64,000 bases of DNA from Saprospiraceae bacterium (GTDB lineage Bacteria > Bacteroidota > Bacteroidia > Chitinophagales > Saprospiraceae): positions 230,872 to 294,871 of the forward strand of contig JAHDES010000001.1 of NCBI GenBank assembly GCA_020628645.1. Direction: 5' to 3'. The notes beneath the pieces are model-generated. The model made no database searches and was not told where the DNA came from. It was given only the letters and a program-made list of their open reading frames with translations. Of the stretch, positions 48,401-56,808 are shown piece by piece (positions within the stretch are counted from its first letter, which is position 1; the number at the start of each line of letters is the position of its first letter). The position numbers and the translations under genes were made by a program.

Positions 48401-48463
48401 ATTCTAAAAGATAAATCCATAAATGGATATGATCAATTTTTTAGAGAGAATTATGATGATTAG
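45458..48463 (+). CDS. sprE: Type IX secretion TPR lipoprotein SprE/PorW
   Basis: A 1001-aa lipoprotein (lipobox with Cys20 in LIVSSC) with several TPR units, part of the type IX secretion and gliding machinery, where PorW/SprE links the outer-membrane translocon to the PorL-PorM motor. The signature RLYHNTTAEYNGYFNANVLL follows the signal, and FFAYNEKDLKRNIRDFERTWGNRTLADNWRRS near residues 605-636 is the PorW mark (described, not a full listing). Between about 145 and 265 lies a lysine-rich, low-complexity insertion (KKKKVKKKDKK and similar) that ordinary SprE proteins lack or have shorter. It stands alone. Confidence 0.9.
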   Translation: MMKKINIALLAFLILIVSSCVTQKKKGELTALQRLYHNTTAEYNGYFNANVLLTESIANLNGQQRDNYTKILPVYEYVAAEDTKSVGPDLDKAIEKVSIVISLHRESDWTDDCYHLIGKSQFVKKDYESAEETYEYIMEEFNPRALAKKKEKAAKKRGASKKKKVKKKDKKVKKKKGSANKKKKSGGSKSADAQRKEREKERAAYNKAVKKARKKGLPAPKRPSSTTKPKTEIADNTKPETPKPEEEKPKKDDKKKKDDDIISFEYDEDGSLFTQPPAFQEAQLWLARTYTEREKYDQAQAILIKLDDDSKTLKEVRTQLYPAYAHFYMKQKRYEKAIPLLEKAIEIADKRQDKARYAYILAQIYQEANQSSEAFANFNRAMKFSNDYEMEFSARLSMAQNSYQSGQSNPEQITKDLEKFLKDSKNEEYKDQIYYTLANVALDAKDRPAAIDYLQKSLQYNQGNIAQKAESYYTLAQLYFEEDAFVEAKNYYDSTLQVLTVKDERYDEVNRFSSNLTDIAANIQIIKLQDSLLMISQLDDKARRKLAKKLKDDDDRQKELAAQSKTNPGFNKTGGGAARTNPGTLTRSGSSRTNLGRTAPSTFFAYNEKDLKRNIRDFERTWGNRTLADNWRRSATQTLTAIDVASNDNLSEDNDLSDTQIDEIFKDVPQTEEELVEARRLIEDAMMELGRLYRERLQKDDKTVEVLEDQLLVRFPKTKHQLDAWYYLYVSHNTLNNNVKAQEYFDKIVNKYPTSTYARVLKDPNFVAETLAEEKKLDDYYKATYVEFTNGKFQSAYDRSNKADELFGKKNTLKPKFALLMAICTGNISGKEEYVDALKDVVAKYPNTPEQTRAKEILRLLGGKGAQPSADDDPNAAKKFKVEHDNIHYILVVINDVGGNKIGDAKNMIADFNRLNNKLDKLRISNIYLGTDTDRPIMVIRKFTNKDKAMVYQKSALSDDKYVPEGMSFNIYAITQNNYRQILKDKSINGYDQFFRENYDD

Positions 48464-48513
48464 AGGGTTAATCTCTTGTCACAATTGCATACAATATTTC
48501 ACTTTGCATAAAC

Positions 48514-48549
48514 AAAAAAGGCAGTCCGAAATTCGGACTGCCTTTTTTT
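48514..48549. terminator. Bidirectional terminator
   Basis: A near-perfect palindrome, AAAAAAGGCAGTCCGAA facing TTCGGACTGCCTTTTTT, between the convergent sprE and rplY genes. Confidence 0.88.
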
Positions 48550-48571
48550 GTTATCTTTTGAGGAAGAATTA

Positions 48572-49168
48572 CTATGCTTCTTCCCCATCTTTTGCAGCAG
48601 CAGCAGCTGTAGCAGAACGTAATGCTCTTGGAATTTCAATAGCACAAACAGGAATACTTCCATTGTTCATAATCTCTAAATCTTCTCCTGCTTCAATATC
48701 TCTTACACGAGCTGATTGTCCAAGTTCAAGTGTTGATATATCTGCATATAAAGCATTTACTAGTTTGTCTGGTGTGGTTTTTACTTTTACACGGCGAACT
48801 AACTGGATTAATTTACCCCCAACTTTCACCCCTGGAGCGACACCTTTGAATCGTACTGGAATTTCTACGATTACATTTTGCCCATCAACCAGTTCTACAA
48901 AATCCATGTGTACAATATCTTCTGTTACTGGATGAAATTGTATATCTTTAAGGATACACTTAACAGGAGTACCTTCTACATTAATTTCAGCTAATTTAAA
49001 ATCTGCAGTATACACTAAATCTCTAAAATCAAAAGGTTTGGCAGTGAAATGAACGACTTCTTTACCTCCATAAATTACACCAGGTACTAAACCTTCCTTA
49101 CGAGCAGCTTTTGTTGATTTTTTACCTACATCTGCTCTTTTATTCGCATTAATAGAAATTACTTCCAT
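48572..49168 (-). CDS. rplY: 50S ribosomal protein L25 (Ctc form)
   Basis: A 198-aa L25 protein of the longer Ctc type, which binds 5S rRNA. The N-terminal domain (residues 1-90: RADVGKKSTKAARKEGLVPGVIYGG, KCILKDIQFHPVTEDIVHMDF) is followed by the TL5-type beta domain (VEIPVRFKGVAPGVKVGGKL, ELGQSARVRDI) and an Ala-rich tail. It follows prs on the minus strand after 152 nt, the usual prs-ctc order of many bacteria. A TATCTTTG box at 49250-49257 gives it its own promoter. Confidence 0.95.
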   Translation of the reverse strand: MEVISINANKRADVGKKSTKAARKEGLVPGVIYGGKEVVHFTAKPFDFRDLVYTADFKLAEINVEGTPVKCILKDIQFHPVTEDIVHMDFVELVDGQNVIVEIPVRFKGVAPGVKVGGKLIQLVRRVKVKTTPDKLVNALYADISTLELGQSARVRDIEAGEDLEIMNNGSIPVCAIEIPRALRSATAAAAAKDGEEA

Positions 49169-49249
49169 TGTTCTAAACTTTTATCGTTAATCCTTGAGGA
49201 TATAATTTTGAAATATTACACTTTAACGGCTATTTTGCCAAAAGGCACG

Positions 49250-49257
49250 CAAAGATA
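49250..49257 (-). promoter_or_regulatory. -7 box (TATCTTTG) of rplY
   Basis: An exact TAnnTTTG match on the minus strand, 81 nt before the rplY start codon and inside the gap behind prs. Confidence 0.5.
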
Positions 49258-49320
49258 GCGATTTTACATTTAAAATGCACTATATCTGTAACTTATAATA
49301 TAGATTTCTAAAAAATAGGG

Positions 49321-50253
49321 TTATCCTTCTACAAACAAAGCAGAAATAGAGCGATGTTCATGTGTATTCCTTATAGCTCGAGCAAATAATTTTGCAGTAG
49401 ATAATACTTTTAATTTAGGACTTTCTTGAGTCAAAGGTACCGTATCACAAACTAACATCTCTTCCAACACAGAATTATTAATATTATCATAGGCTTTCCC
49501 TGATAATACAGGATGCGTACAAATAGCTCGGACGCTTTTTGCTCCTTTTTCCAGCAAAATTTTTGCGGCCCGACATAATGTACCCGCTGTATCAGCCATA
49601 TCATCTACCAAAATCACCTCTGCTCCTTCCACATCTCCAATCACAGTCATACCAGCAATTTCATTGGCTCTCTTTCGATATTTATCACAAATGACCAGAT
49701 CTCGACTAAAATATTTTGCATACAAACGCGCACGCTTCACTCCTCCTACATCAGGCGATGCGAATGTCGTATTCGATAAATCTTGTTGTTGTAAGTAAGG
49801 TATAAAAATGGCCTCACTTTTCAAATGATCTACAGGTATGTCAAAGAAACCTTGAATTTGATCGGCATGAAAGTCCATCGTCATAATGCGATTTGCTCCT
49901 GCAGCTTGAATCAAGTTTGCCATCAGTTTTGCTGAAATGGGGACACGTGGTTTATCTTTTCGATCTTGTCGAGCATAGCCAAAATAAGGAATCACTGCTG
50001 TGATATAGCCTGCCGAAGCACGTTTGGCGGCATCTATCATCAATAACAATTCCATTAAATTTTCTGCGGGTGCAAAAGTAGATTGTATAAAAAACACATA
50101 CGTTCCACGCACTGATTCATTAATGATGGGTTGCATTTCACCATCACTAAAGCGCAGCAAAGTTTGATCGCCTAGGGTATGCCCATAATAATCGGCAATT
50201 TTTTCAGCTAAATAATGAGATTTTGTTCCTGTAAATAATTTTACATCAGCCAT
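49321..50253 (-). CDS. prs: Ribose-phosphate pyrophosphokinase
   Basis: A 310-aa PRPP synthase, which makes PRPP from ribose 5-phosphate and ATP. RFSDGEMQPIINESVRGTYVFFIQST at the N-terminus, YFGYARQDRKDKPR, the metal-binding MTMDFHADQIQGFFDIP with its two His/Asp residues and the PRPP loop VILVDDMADTAGTL are all intact. The product feeds purine, pyrimidine, histidine and NAD synthesis; nadC lies 8 kb away. It is followed by rplY. Confidence 0.96.
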   Translation of the reverse strand: MADVKLFTGTKSHYLAEKIADYYGHTLGDQTLLRFSDGEMQPIINESVRGTYVFFIQSTFAPAENLMELLLMIDAAKRASAGYITAVIPYFGYARQDRKDKPRVPISAKLMANLIQAAGANRIMTMDFHADQIQGFFDIPVDHLKSEAIFIPYLQQQDLSNTTFASPDVGGVKRARLYAKYFSRDLVICDKYRKRANEIAGMTVIGDVEGAEVILVDDMADTAGTLCRAAKILLEKGAKSVRAICTHPVLSGKAYDNINNSVLEEMLVCDTVPLTQESPKLKVLSTAKLFARAIRNTHEHRSISALFVEG

Positions 50254-50347
50254 GAGATGAGAAGTAGTTTGCTCAAAATTAAGCTACGAAGGTACAAAGA
50301 ATGAAAAAAAATAGTAGAACGCTTAGGAATATTTTTTAAACAAGCTT

Positions 50348-50935
50348 TTAATAGGTAGCAACTAGGGCTTCTAGTTCTGCCAAATATTGCGCTTTGACAG
50401 GATGTCGACGCTTGATATTAGTATACGTATGAAAGGTATGAGACTTGAGAAAATTGACTTGAATTTGATTCCATTTTTTCTCGTCTTCTAATATTTGATG
50501 TGCTTTTAGCTCTTTGAAAAGTGTCGCTCCTATATCATAAAAATCATTGCGGCCCAAATAATCTAAATCTGCATCACAAATAATAGCTTCCAGATGCGTT
50601 TGTGGACTTTGTGGAATCTTAGTAGCCATAATCATCCCACAAATTCGATTGATTTGATCAGATGAATAGCCATAATGAGGCAGTTTTTCTTGCGCCAACT
50701 GACATCCGTTCTCCTCGTGATTGGTATACGCTACTGTAAAACCAGCATCGTGAAATAAAGCTGCTGTTTTAACCAAAATCAAGGATTCCTCATCATTTAT
50801 TCCTTCCAATTGACATAGTTCTTCTGCCACCTGTAACACATCCAGTGTATGGTGTTTTCCATGATAAGAAAGCTGTTCCGAGAGGTTCTTATCTAATTGA
50901 TCCAGTATAAACGTTTTTACTGCGTTATAATTCAT
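50348..50935 (-). CDS. HD domain phosphohydrolase
   Basis: A 195-aa cytoplasmic protein with an HD domain. Metal ligands are His28/His29 region (HGKHHTLDVL), His62-Asp63 in ALFHDAGF, and the distal Asp in IICDADLDYLG near residue 120. It fits the small HD phosphohydrolase group that acts on nucleotides or cyclic dinucleotides, but the substrate is unknown. It lies upstream of prs on the same strand with a gap of 94 nt. Confidence 0.85.
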   Translation of the reverse strand: MNYNAVKTFILDQLDKNLSEQLSYHGKHHTLDVLQVAEELCQLEGINDEESLILVKTAALFHDAGFTVAYTNHEENGCQLAQEKLPHYGYSSDQINRICGMIMATKIPQSPQTHLEAIICDADLDYLGRNDFYDIGATLFKELKAHQILEDEKKWNQIQVNFLKSHTFHTYTNIKRRHPVKAQYLAELEALVATY

Positions 50936-51136
50936 CTAAATAGTACTATCACAATTTTAGCACCAAAATATTACGTAATTCTCCAATTTATAAAAAACGT
51001 AGAATATCTCTATGGATTGTCCTGTTTAATTTCTTTTCTGGTAAAAAATCTAATTTAAATTTTCATTCGTATTTATGACAACGCTATTTCGAAAAAGCTT
51101 CTTAATATTTTACTAAAATTTTAAAAACAAGTAGAA

Positions 51137-52288
51137 ATGAAAAGAATTATTTACCTTTTTCTTATGCTTTTTTGCATAAACAGTCTGTCTCTTATCGCTC
51201 AAAACACACATTATCAACAACCAAAAGACAAGACCTATCTTGGAGTTAGTGCTAATATTTTACACCCTTCTAAAGCCAAAAAACTTAATATTTCACCAGC
51301 TTATGGTAGTTATATTACACGTGTTTATGAAAATACTGCTGCTGAAAAAATGGGATTGAAAGCCTTCGATTATATTTATGCCATCAATGGAGAACGTTTG
51401 GACAAAGACAATACCCTTTCTGATCGTATACGGCAATATGCTATTGGTGATAAAGTAGAAGTAAGCTTCATTCGAGATGAAAAAAAACGCTCTAAAAAAG
51501 TAGCCTTAGGTAATAAAGCTGATCGTATTAAAACGAATCGTACCGATGAAGAAGATCCTTTCTTAGGGGTTAGCAATCGTCACCAAAAACTAGAAAAAAA
51601 ACAATCTGGTGTTCCTGTAGCTATTATTAAAGGTTCTACTGCTGAAAAAATGGCCCTCAAAACAGGCGATGTCATCACAAAAATCAATAATTATCCAATT
51701 TTAGATTGGCATGATTTATCTGCTGCTATTGATGCTATGAATGTTGGTGATCCTATTGAGGTCATTGTATATCGAGGACAAGAATTACGTTCTTTTGAAG
51801 CACCTATTGGCTCCGTAGCGGAACAACATGCATTTAAAGAACAAGAAAAATTTAAAGAAGAAGAATTGACACAGCAATTAGAAGAAGAATCACCCGAACG
51901 TATATCAGAAGAGGTGAATAAAGCTAGAATGGAGGATATGGAAATCGAATGGTCAGATGTAAGTCAAGCTGAAGCAGATGTCATGAAAGAACAAAAGGGA
52001 ATTGATATGCCGATCATCAACAATTTACAAATTGATAAACTCAAACTCTTTCCTAATCCAAACGATGGATTATTTCAACTTCGTTTTGATTTAGTAAAAG
52101 AAGGCTATACAAGCATTCGTATATTTTCTGCAGCAGGTCGATTGATTTATACCAATGACTTGGGTGTTTTTACAGGTTCATTTAACGACCAAATTGATCT
52201 TACTAGCAAACCTGCGGGATTTTATTTTCTTGAAATTCGTCAAGAAGAGCAAACAATCACACAAAAAATAAGCATTCAACGTTTGTAG
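51137..52288 (+). CDS. Double-PDZ secreted protein with type IX sorting domain
   Basis: A 383-aa exported protein. A signal peptide ends LSLIAQ (about 21). Two PDZ domains follow, at about 30-122 (YLGVSANILHPSKAKKLNIS, YEN TAAEKMGLKAFDYIYAINGE) and 135-235 (FLGVSNRHQK, GSTAEKMALKTGDVITKINN). An acidic linker leads to a C-terminal type IX sorting domain at 305-383 (LKLFPNPNDGLFQLRFDL, GRLIYTN, KPAGFYFLEIRQEEQTITQKISIQ). No protease domain is present, so it is a binding or scaffold protein at the cell surface. The gene stands alone before a strong terminator. Confidence 0.88.
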   Translation: MKRIIYLFLMLFCINSLSLIAQNTHYQQPKDKTYLGVSANILHPSKAKKLNISPAYGSYITRVYENTAAEKMGLKAFDYIYAINGERLDKDNTLSDRIRQYAIGDKVEVSFIRDEKKRSKKVALGNKADRIKTNRTDEEDPFLGVSNRHQKLEKKQSGVPVAIIKGSTAEKMALKTGDVITKINNYPILDWHDLSAAIDAMNVGDPIEVIVYRGQELRSFEAPIGSVAEQHAFKEQEKFKEEELTQQLEEESPERISEEVNKARMEDMEIEWSDVSQAEADVMKEQKGIDMPIINNLQIDKLKLFPNPNDGLFQLRFDLVKEGYTSIRIFSAAGRLIYTNDLGVFTGSFNDQIDLTSKPAGFYFLEIRQEEQTITQKISIQRL

Positions 52289-52343
52289 AAACCTTTCTTG
52301 ATTTTATTTTTAAATATAATTTAACGTCTTTTGACATATTGTC

Positions 52344-52388
52344 CAACGGTCTATTTTACGTTAGTGTAAAATAGACCGTTGTTGATTT
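52344..52388 (+). terminator. Rho-independent terminator
   Basis: A perfect 16-bp stem (52344-52359 with 52366-52381) with loop GTTAGT, followed by a T-rich tail. It ends the PDZ gene. Confidence 0.82.
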
Positions 52389-52448
52389 TAAGATTTAACA
52401 TAATTTTGGTAATTTAACTAAAATTTACATTATTGTTGGGAACAATAA

Positions 52449-52456
52449 TATCTTTG
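52449..52456 (+). promoter_or_regulatory. -7 box (TATCTTTG) of the OmpA-like gene
   Basis: An exact TAnnTTTG match 32 nt before the ATG at 52489. Confidence 0.5.
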
Positions 52457-52488
52457 CGCAACCAAACAACCGATGTCTTGTTTTTGAT

Positions 52489-53922
52489 ATGAGAAATACT
52501 AGCAAAAATATGCGACAAGCTTCTTTATTTTCTATTGGATTACTATTCTCCCTTTGCCTCCTTTTTATGGAGGGTTATGCACAAGCGGACACTATTCGAT
52601 TAATTAATGCTTCTTTTGAAGGCGTACCACAACCTAGCCGAATCGTATCTGGATGGTACGATTGTGGAAAACTCAATTTTCCTTCTGAATCTCCACCAGA
52701 TATTCAACCTGGTTCTTTCCGAGTTACCAATACGCCTAATGACGGTAATAGCTTTCTAGGCTTAGTGGTGCGCGATAATGAAACCTGGGAAGGCGTAGCA
52801 CAACGATTACAACGCCCTTTAGAAGCTAATAAATGTTATAGTTTTCAAATTTTCATTGCTAAATCAGAACGGTATTTAAGCCCTGTGGGTGGTCGGGAAG
52901 CTATTGCCCCTGAAGGAACTACCAAAACGGACTCCATTAATCATGATACCCCCGTCACCTTACGCATTTGGGGTGGCAATGGTTATTGTGACAAACAAGA
53001 ATTACTCCATCAAACTTCTGTTATCACACACAATAGATGGATAGAATACAACTTAAAATTTGAACCCAAGCGTCGTATTTCTCATTTTATGCTAGAAGCT
53101 TTTTATAAAACGCCTAATCTATTTCCTTATAATGGAAATATTTTATTGGATAATGCTTCCGAAATCATTTTGATGCCATGTGATGAAAATGATATTCCTG
53201 CACCTATTCTTACGTTTAGCAATCCGCCTAATAATAATTTAACTACAGCGAAGCAAAAATTTACATTTCAAGCCAACGCACAACACGTTGATAAAAAAGA
53301 TCAATTAACTTTAATCTTAAATGGAGATTTAGTAGAATCTTTTGAGTTTGATAATCGCTCAGGCGAATTGCTCGTCAATTCTCGACTAAAAAAAGGAACA
53401 AATACCTTAAAAATCCGAGCAACAAATGTAAAAGATAAAACCGAAAAAACAGCTCAAATCACCTATAATCCACCTGTGGCTGCTGTAACGCCCGATCCTC
53501 CCACTCCACCTGATCAACAAGCAGTAGCAGATAGTCCTCCTCCTCCAAAAGAAAATAAATACGATAAAAAAGAAATTATCACAGGAGCAACTATCCGTAT
53601 TGATAATTTGTATTTTCCTGCTGATTCTACTTCATTTAAAACAGAATCGTATCAAGAATTAAATGAACTATATGAATATTTAAAAAGAAATCCTTCTTTA
53701 AAAATTGAAATAGGCGGACATACAAATGGTACTCCTCCTCACGAATATTGTGATCGCCTTTCTACAGGTCGAGCCAAAGCAGTAGCAGATTATCTAGCCG
53801 ATAAAGGAATTGATCGAAGCCGTCTCACCTATAAAGGTTATGGTAAACGCAAACCGATTGCTACTAATAAAACTAAAGAAGGTCGTACAAAGAATCAACG
53901 AGTTGAATTTAGAATATTATAA
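52489..53922 (+). CDS. OmpA family outer-membrane protein
   Basis: A 477-aa exported protein. A signal peptide ends MEGYAQA (about 33; Met8 is an alternative start). Residues 35-230 form a jelly-roll-like domain of the kind seen in Bacteroidota surface proteins (NASFEGVPQPSRIVSGWYDCG, then DNASEIILMPC). A second beta domain (about 240-330) and a Pro-rich linker follow, and the C-terminal OmpA domain (360-477: DNLYFPADSTSFK, IEIGGHTNGTPPHEYCDRLSTGRAKAVADYL, RLTYKGYGKRKPIATNKTKEGRTKNQRVE) binds peptidoglycan. It stands alone. Confidence 0.88.
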   Translation: MRNTSKNMRQASLFSIGLLFSLCLLFMEGYAQADTIRLINASFEGVPQPSRIVSGWYDCGKLNFPSESPPDIQPGSFRVTNTPNDGNSFLGLVVRDNETWEGVAQRLQRPLEANKCYSFQIFIAKSERYLSPVGGREAIAPEGTTKTDSINHDTPVTLRIWGGNGYCDKQELLHQTSVITHNRWIEYNLKFEPKRRISHFMLEAFYKTPNLFPYNGNILLDNASEIILMPCDENDIPAPILTFSNPPNNNLTTAKQKFTFQANAQHVDKKDQLTLILNGDLVESFEFDNRSGELLVNSRLKKGTNTLKIRATNVKDKTEKTAQITYNPPVAAVTPDPPTPPDQQAVADSPPPPKENKYDKKEIITGATIRIDNLYFPADSTSFKTESYQELNELYEYLKRNPSLKIEIGGHTNGTPPHEYCDRLSTGRAKAVADYLADKGIDRSRLTYKGYGKRKPIATNKTKEGRTKNQRVEFRIL

Positions 53923-53944
53923 CTTTCATTAAACTCGAAACCAT

Positions 53945-53987
53945 AAAAGGGGTAATTACGTCTATAGAGAAGTAATTACCTTTTTTA
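53945..53987 (+). terminator. Rho-independent terminator
   Basis: GGTAATTAC (53951-53959) pairs with GTAATTACC (53972-53980), with AAAAGG and a T run outside. It ends the OmpA-like gene. Confidence 0.82.
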
Positions 53988-54039
53988 GTTAGGCGTAGTT
54001 TTTGAACAATCAAATAAGAGACTTATTATTACTATTGCT

Positions 54040-54047
54040 TACCTTTG
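54040..54047 (+). promoter_or_regulatory. -7 box (TACCTTTG) of galE
   Basis: An exact TAnnTTTG match 15 nt before the galE ATG, implying a very short leader. Confidence 0.5.
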
Positions 54048-54062
54048 TAAAAAATTTAAATA

Positions 54063-55094
54063 ATGAAAAAAGTTCTGGTAACTGGCGGTTGTGGATATAT
54101 TGGAAGTCATACTATTGTGGATTTAATTAACAATGGTTTTGAAGTGATTTCTGTAGATAATAATTCTAATTCTGATATTCGTGTACTTCAGGGTATTCGC
54201 GAAATTACAGGGGTAACCGTAAAAAATTACACCATTGATCTTTGTGATTTAGAAAAAACTAGACGCATTTTTTCGAATGAAAAATTTGATGGTGTCATTC
54301 ATTTTGCAGCATTAAAAAGTGTAGGTGATTCTGTATTTGATCCGCTAGGTTATTTTCATAATAATTTGAACAGTTTATTGAATATTCTTCATTGTATCAA
54401 AGAATTTGAGGTAGGTCAATTTATTTTTTCTTCCTCATGTTCCGTCTATGGCAATAGCAAGGAACTTCCTGTTACAGAAGATACCCCCTTTGAAGAAGCA
54501 GAAAGTCCTTATGCACGTACCAAACAAATGGGCGAGCAAATGATCCGTGATTTCTCCAAAGTTAATCCCGCTACTAGTTCTGTTTTGTTGCGCTATTTCA
54601 ATCCTGCTGGCGCGCATGAATCTGCCATTATTGGAGAAGCCCCTACGAATAAAGCCAATAATTTAGTCCCTGTTATTACAGAAACTGCCATTGGTAAACG
54701 TAAAGAATTGGTAGTATTTGGGGATGATTATGATACCCGTGATGGTAGTTGTATTCGAGATTATATCCATGTGATGGATTTAGCTAATGCACATACCAGA
54801 GCCTTACAGTATGTAATGGATGACCGCAACTCAGAAAATTGTGAGGTTTTCAATTTAGGCATTGGTGAAGGTGTAACAGTTTTAGAAGCTGTAAAAGCTT
54901 TTGAAGAAGTGGCGCAAGTTGATTTAAATTATCGAATAGGTGATCGCCGCGCTGGAGATGTTGTTGCTATTTATGCTAATATGGATTTTGCCGCTCAAAA
55001 ATTAGGCTGGCAACCCACCCATTCGATCAAAGATATTATGCGTACAGCTTGGGCTTGGGAACAAGCACGCACTGAAGCTATTGTACCAAATTAG
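54063..55094 (+). CDS. galE: UDP-glucose 4-epimerase
   Basis: A 343-aa short-chain dehydrogenase/reductase that interconverts UDP-glucose and UDP-galactose. NAD-binding GGCGYIGSH is at 8-16, the catalytic Ser in FSSSCSVYGN and Tyr-x-x-x-Lys in SPYARTK; RYFNPAGAHESAIIGEAP, GSCIRDYIHVMDLA and the C-terminal GDRRAGDVVAIYA are GalE signatures. Length is normal. It is not next to other galactose genes and meets the following gene tail to tail at 55101. Confidence 0.94.
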   Translation: MKKVLVTGGCGYIGSHTIVDLINNGFEVISVDNNSNSDIRVLQGIREITGVTVKNYTIDLCDLEKTRRIFSNEKFDGVIHFAALKSVGDSVFDPLGYFHNNLNSLLNILHCIKEFEVGQFIFSSSCSVYGNSKELPVTEDTPFEEAESPYARTKQMGEQMIRDFSKVNPATSSVLLRYFNPAGAHESAIIGEAPTNKANNLVPVITETAIGKRKELVVFGDDYDTRDGSCIRDYIHVMDLANAHTRALQYVMDDRNSENCEVFNLGIGEGVTVLEAVKAFEEVAQVDLNYRIGDRRAGDVVAIYANMDFAAQKLGWQPTHSIKDIMRTAWAWEQARTEAIVPN

Positions 55095-55100
55095 TAGTTT

Positions 55101-56312
55101 CTATTGTTTATAAATAGTAATTATTTCCCCTACTCCATCTTTTTGTAAAGAAAGGAAATACATTCCTTTTGGTAAGATAGGTCTAATGGTAAAACTTGAA
55201 TTAGAATCCAAATGCTGTTCCTTTTCCCAAATGATTTGTCCCAATAAATTAAATAATCGAAGTTGATAATTTCCAGCTTCAATTTCTCCCATTCGTATAG
55301 AAAATTCTTGGTCAAATGGATTTGGATAGACATTTACATCAAAGGTTTTTCCTATCTCCCTTACTCCTGTCAAAGGAATTAAATACTGAAAAATATCAAA
55401 CTCTAATAAGCGAGCAGGTAATACTTGAAAGCCCTCCGCACTTACATATCCTCGCCCTTTTTCGCTAAAAAGAATCGCTTCTGTTTGACTATTGGATAAT
55501 GCAGTTCCTGTTTCCAAACGGCGTTTATTTCCACTAAAAAAATTATTCTCTTTGTAATCAAATAATAACCACATAAAGGTAGCACCATTCGTATCATAAC
55601 CACACAAGCCTATAGTACCTTCTCCATCTGAATCTGCTCCTGTAATAAGTCCTTCCACAAAAAATTCTCCACGGTTTTTAGCAATATGATTACCTATTTG
55701 GGCAGGAATGACATAATGTTTGGTATGACGATTTTCCCAATTTTTGGTAAAAAGATGTAAACTATCATTTTGATAAAAAAAGGCTTCACAATCGAAATTA
55801 TGCCCATTATTATTTATAGAAAAATCCGTTTGATCTTCATAAGAAAAGGTAATGATTTCTGCTATTGCAATCGAATTTGACAAATCAGATTTTGCAATTT
55901 GATAGATCGTCAAATCCATTCTATTACCATCATTATTCCCAAAATCGCCAATATAAATATGGGTATCACTCGCGGCCAAATCCTCCCAATCAACATTAGT
56001 CGAACTTGCAATGACTACCTCTCGAAGAATTGCTCCCGTAAGAGTATCAATTTGATACAATTTATTTTCGTTACCACCATCATTGTGTGTCCATAATTCA
56101 TTTCCATTCCAAGCTAAACCTGAATTTTCGGCTAAAGTAGTCGGCAATTCTGCAAGAGGCACTAATAAATGATTGGTCAAAGCATAAACACAAGAACCAT
56201 CATTTTCTATAGCTATTGGATCATAATTCTCTGCTTGATTGTCTGTACAACCAGATTGAGCATTAGTCTTTATCGCCGAAAGGAGAAGAAAAAAAAAGAA
56301 AAGTATACGCAT
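55101..56312 (-). CDS. Secreted protein with GCTDNQAENYDP motif and type IX sorting tail
   Basis: A 403-aa exported protein. A signal peptide (1-18) is followed by GCTDNQAENYDPIAIENDGSC, a cysteine-bearing repeat unit common in Bacteroidota surface proteins. Residues 45-315 form a beta-propeller-like region (LAENSGLAWNGNELWTHNDGGNENKLYQID and DTHIYIGDFGNNDGNRMDLTIYQI), which suggests a carbohydrate- or ion-binding scaffold. The tail (330-403: VNVYPNPFDQEFSIRM, LLGQIIWEKEQ, KGMYFLSLQKDG) is a type IX C-terminal sorting domain. No enzyme motif was found. Confidence 0.85.
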   Translation of the reverse strand: MRILFFFFLLLSAIKTNAQSGCTDNQAENYDPIAIENDGSCVYALTNHLLVPLAELPTTLAENSGLAWNGNELWTHNDGGNENKLYQIDTLTGAILREVVIASSTNVDWEDLAASDTHIYIGDFGNNDGNRMDLTIYQIAKSDLSNSIAIAEIITFSYEDQTDFSINNNGHNFDCEAFFYQNDSLHLFTKNWENRHTKHYVIPAQIGNHIAKNRGEFFVEGLITGADSDGEGTIGLCGYDTNGATFMWLLFDYKENNFFSGNKRRLETGTALSNSQTEAILFSEKGRGYVSAEGFQVLPARLLEFDIFQYLIPLTGVREIGKTFDVNVYPNPFDQEFSIRMGEIEAGNYQLRLFNLLGQIIWEKEQHLDSNSSFTIRPILPKGMYFLSLQKDGVGEIITIYKQ

Positions 56313-56340
56313 TTTTGAGTAGTATCAAATTAAAAAAATA

Positions 56341-56760
56341 CTGCAAACCGATAAGCCGGATTCTGTCATCCCAAAATAAACTAGGACGCTCTATCATTTA
56401 TCTAGTTCCGACCTCACGGTACGGAATCTATCTGCCTACCCCTCGGCTCAGGCGAGCAACCTTTTCTTTTCAATACAAAAATTGTACTGAAAAGACACCG
56501 ATGTACATGGCATTTCAACTCACAAGGTTTATCCCCCGTTCGGGTTACCCAAAACGAGCGTGCGCTCTTACCACACGTTTTCACCCTTACCTCGACTGTG
56601 TCGAGGCGGTTATTTTCTGCGACACTTGCTGTATTCCATGCTAATCGAAATCAACATAGAAGCCCATCCGTTAGATGGTGTGATGCTCTACGCTGTCCGG
56701 ACTTTCCTCATTTTTATTCCATTTAGAAACAGAATAAAACCGCGATAGAGTGGTTTGCAG
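56341..56760 (-). ncRNA. rnpB: RNase P RNA, type A
   Basis: The catalytic RNA of RNase P, which trims 5' ends of tRNA precursors. On the minus strand the ends CTGCAAACC (near 56760) and GGTTTGCAG (near 56341) pair as helix P1. GAGGAAAGTCCGGAC (near 56698-56712) is the conserved J3/4 to P4 block, GTAAGAGCGCAC with the GGTGAAAACGTG stretch is the middle, and ACAGAATCCGGCTTA near the 3' end is the other P4 partner and universal 3' block. Size of about 420 nt is normal for Bacteroidota. A -7 box lies 26 nt upstream. Confidence 0.95.
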
Positions 56761-56785
56761 TAATTTTTTAATTCATTATAGATTG

Positions 56786-56793
56786 CAAAGGTA
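56786..56793 (-). promoter_or_regulatory. -7 box (TACCTTTG) of rnpB
   Basis: An exact TAnnTTTG match on the minus strand, 26 nt from the first base of the P1 helix of rnpB. Confidence 0.5.
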
Positions 56794-56808
56794 TAAAAAA
56801 AGGAAATG

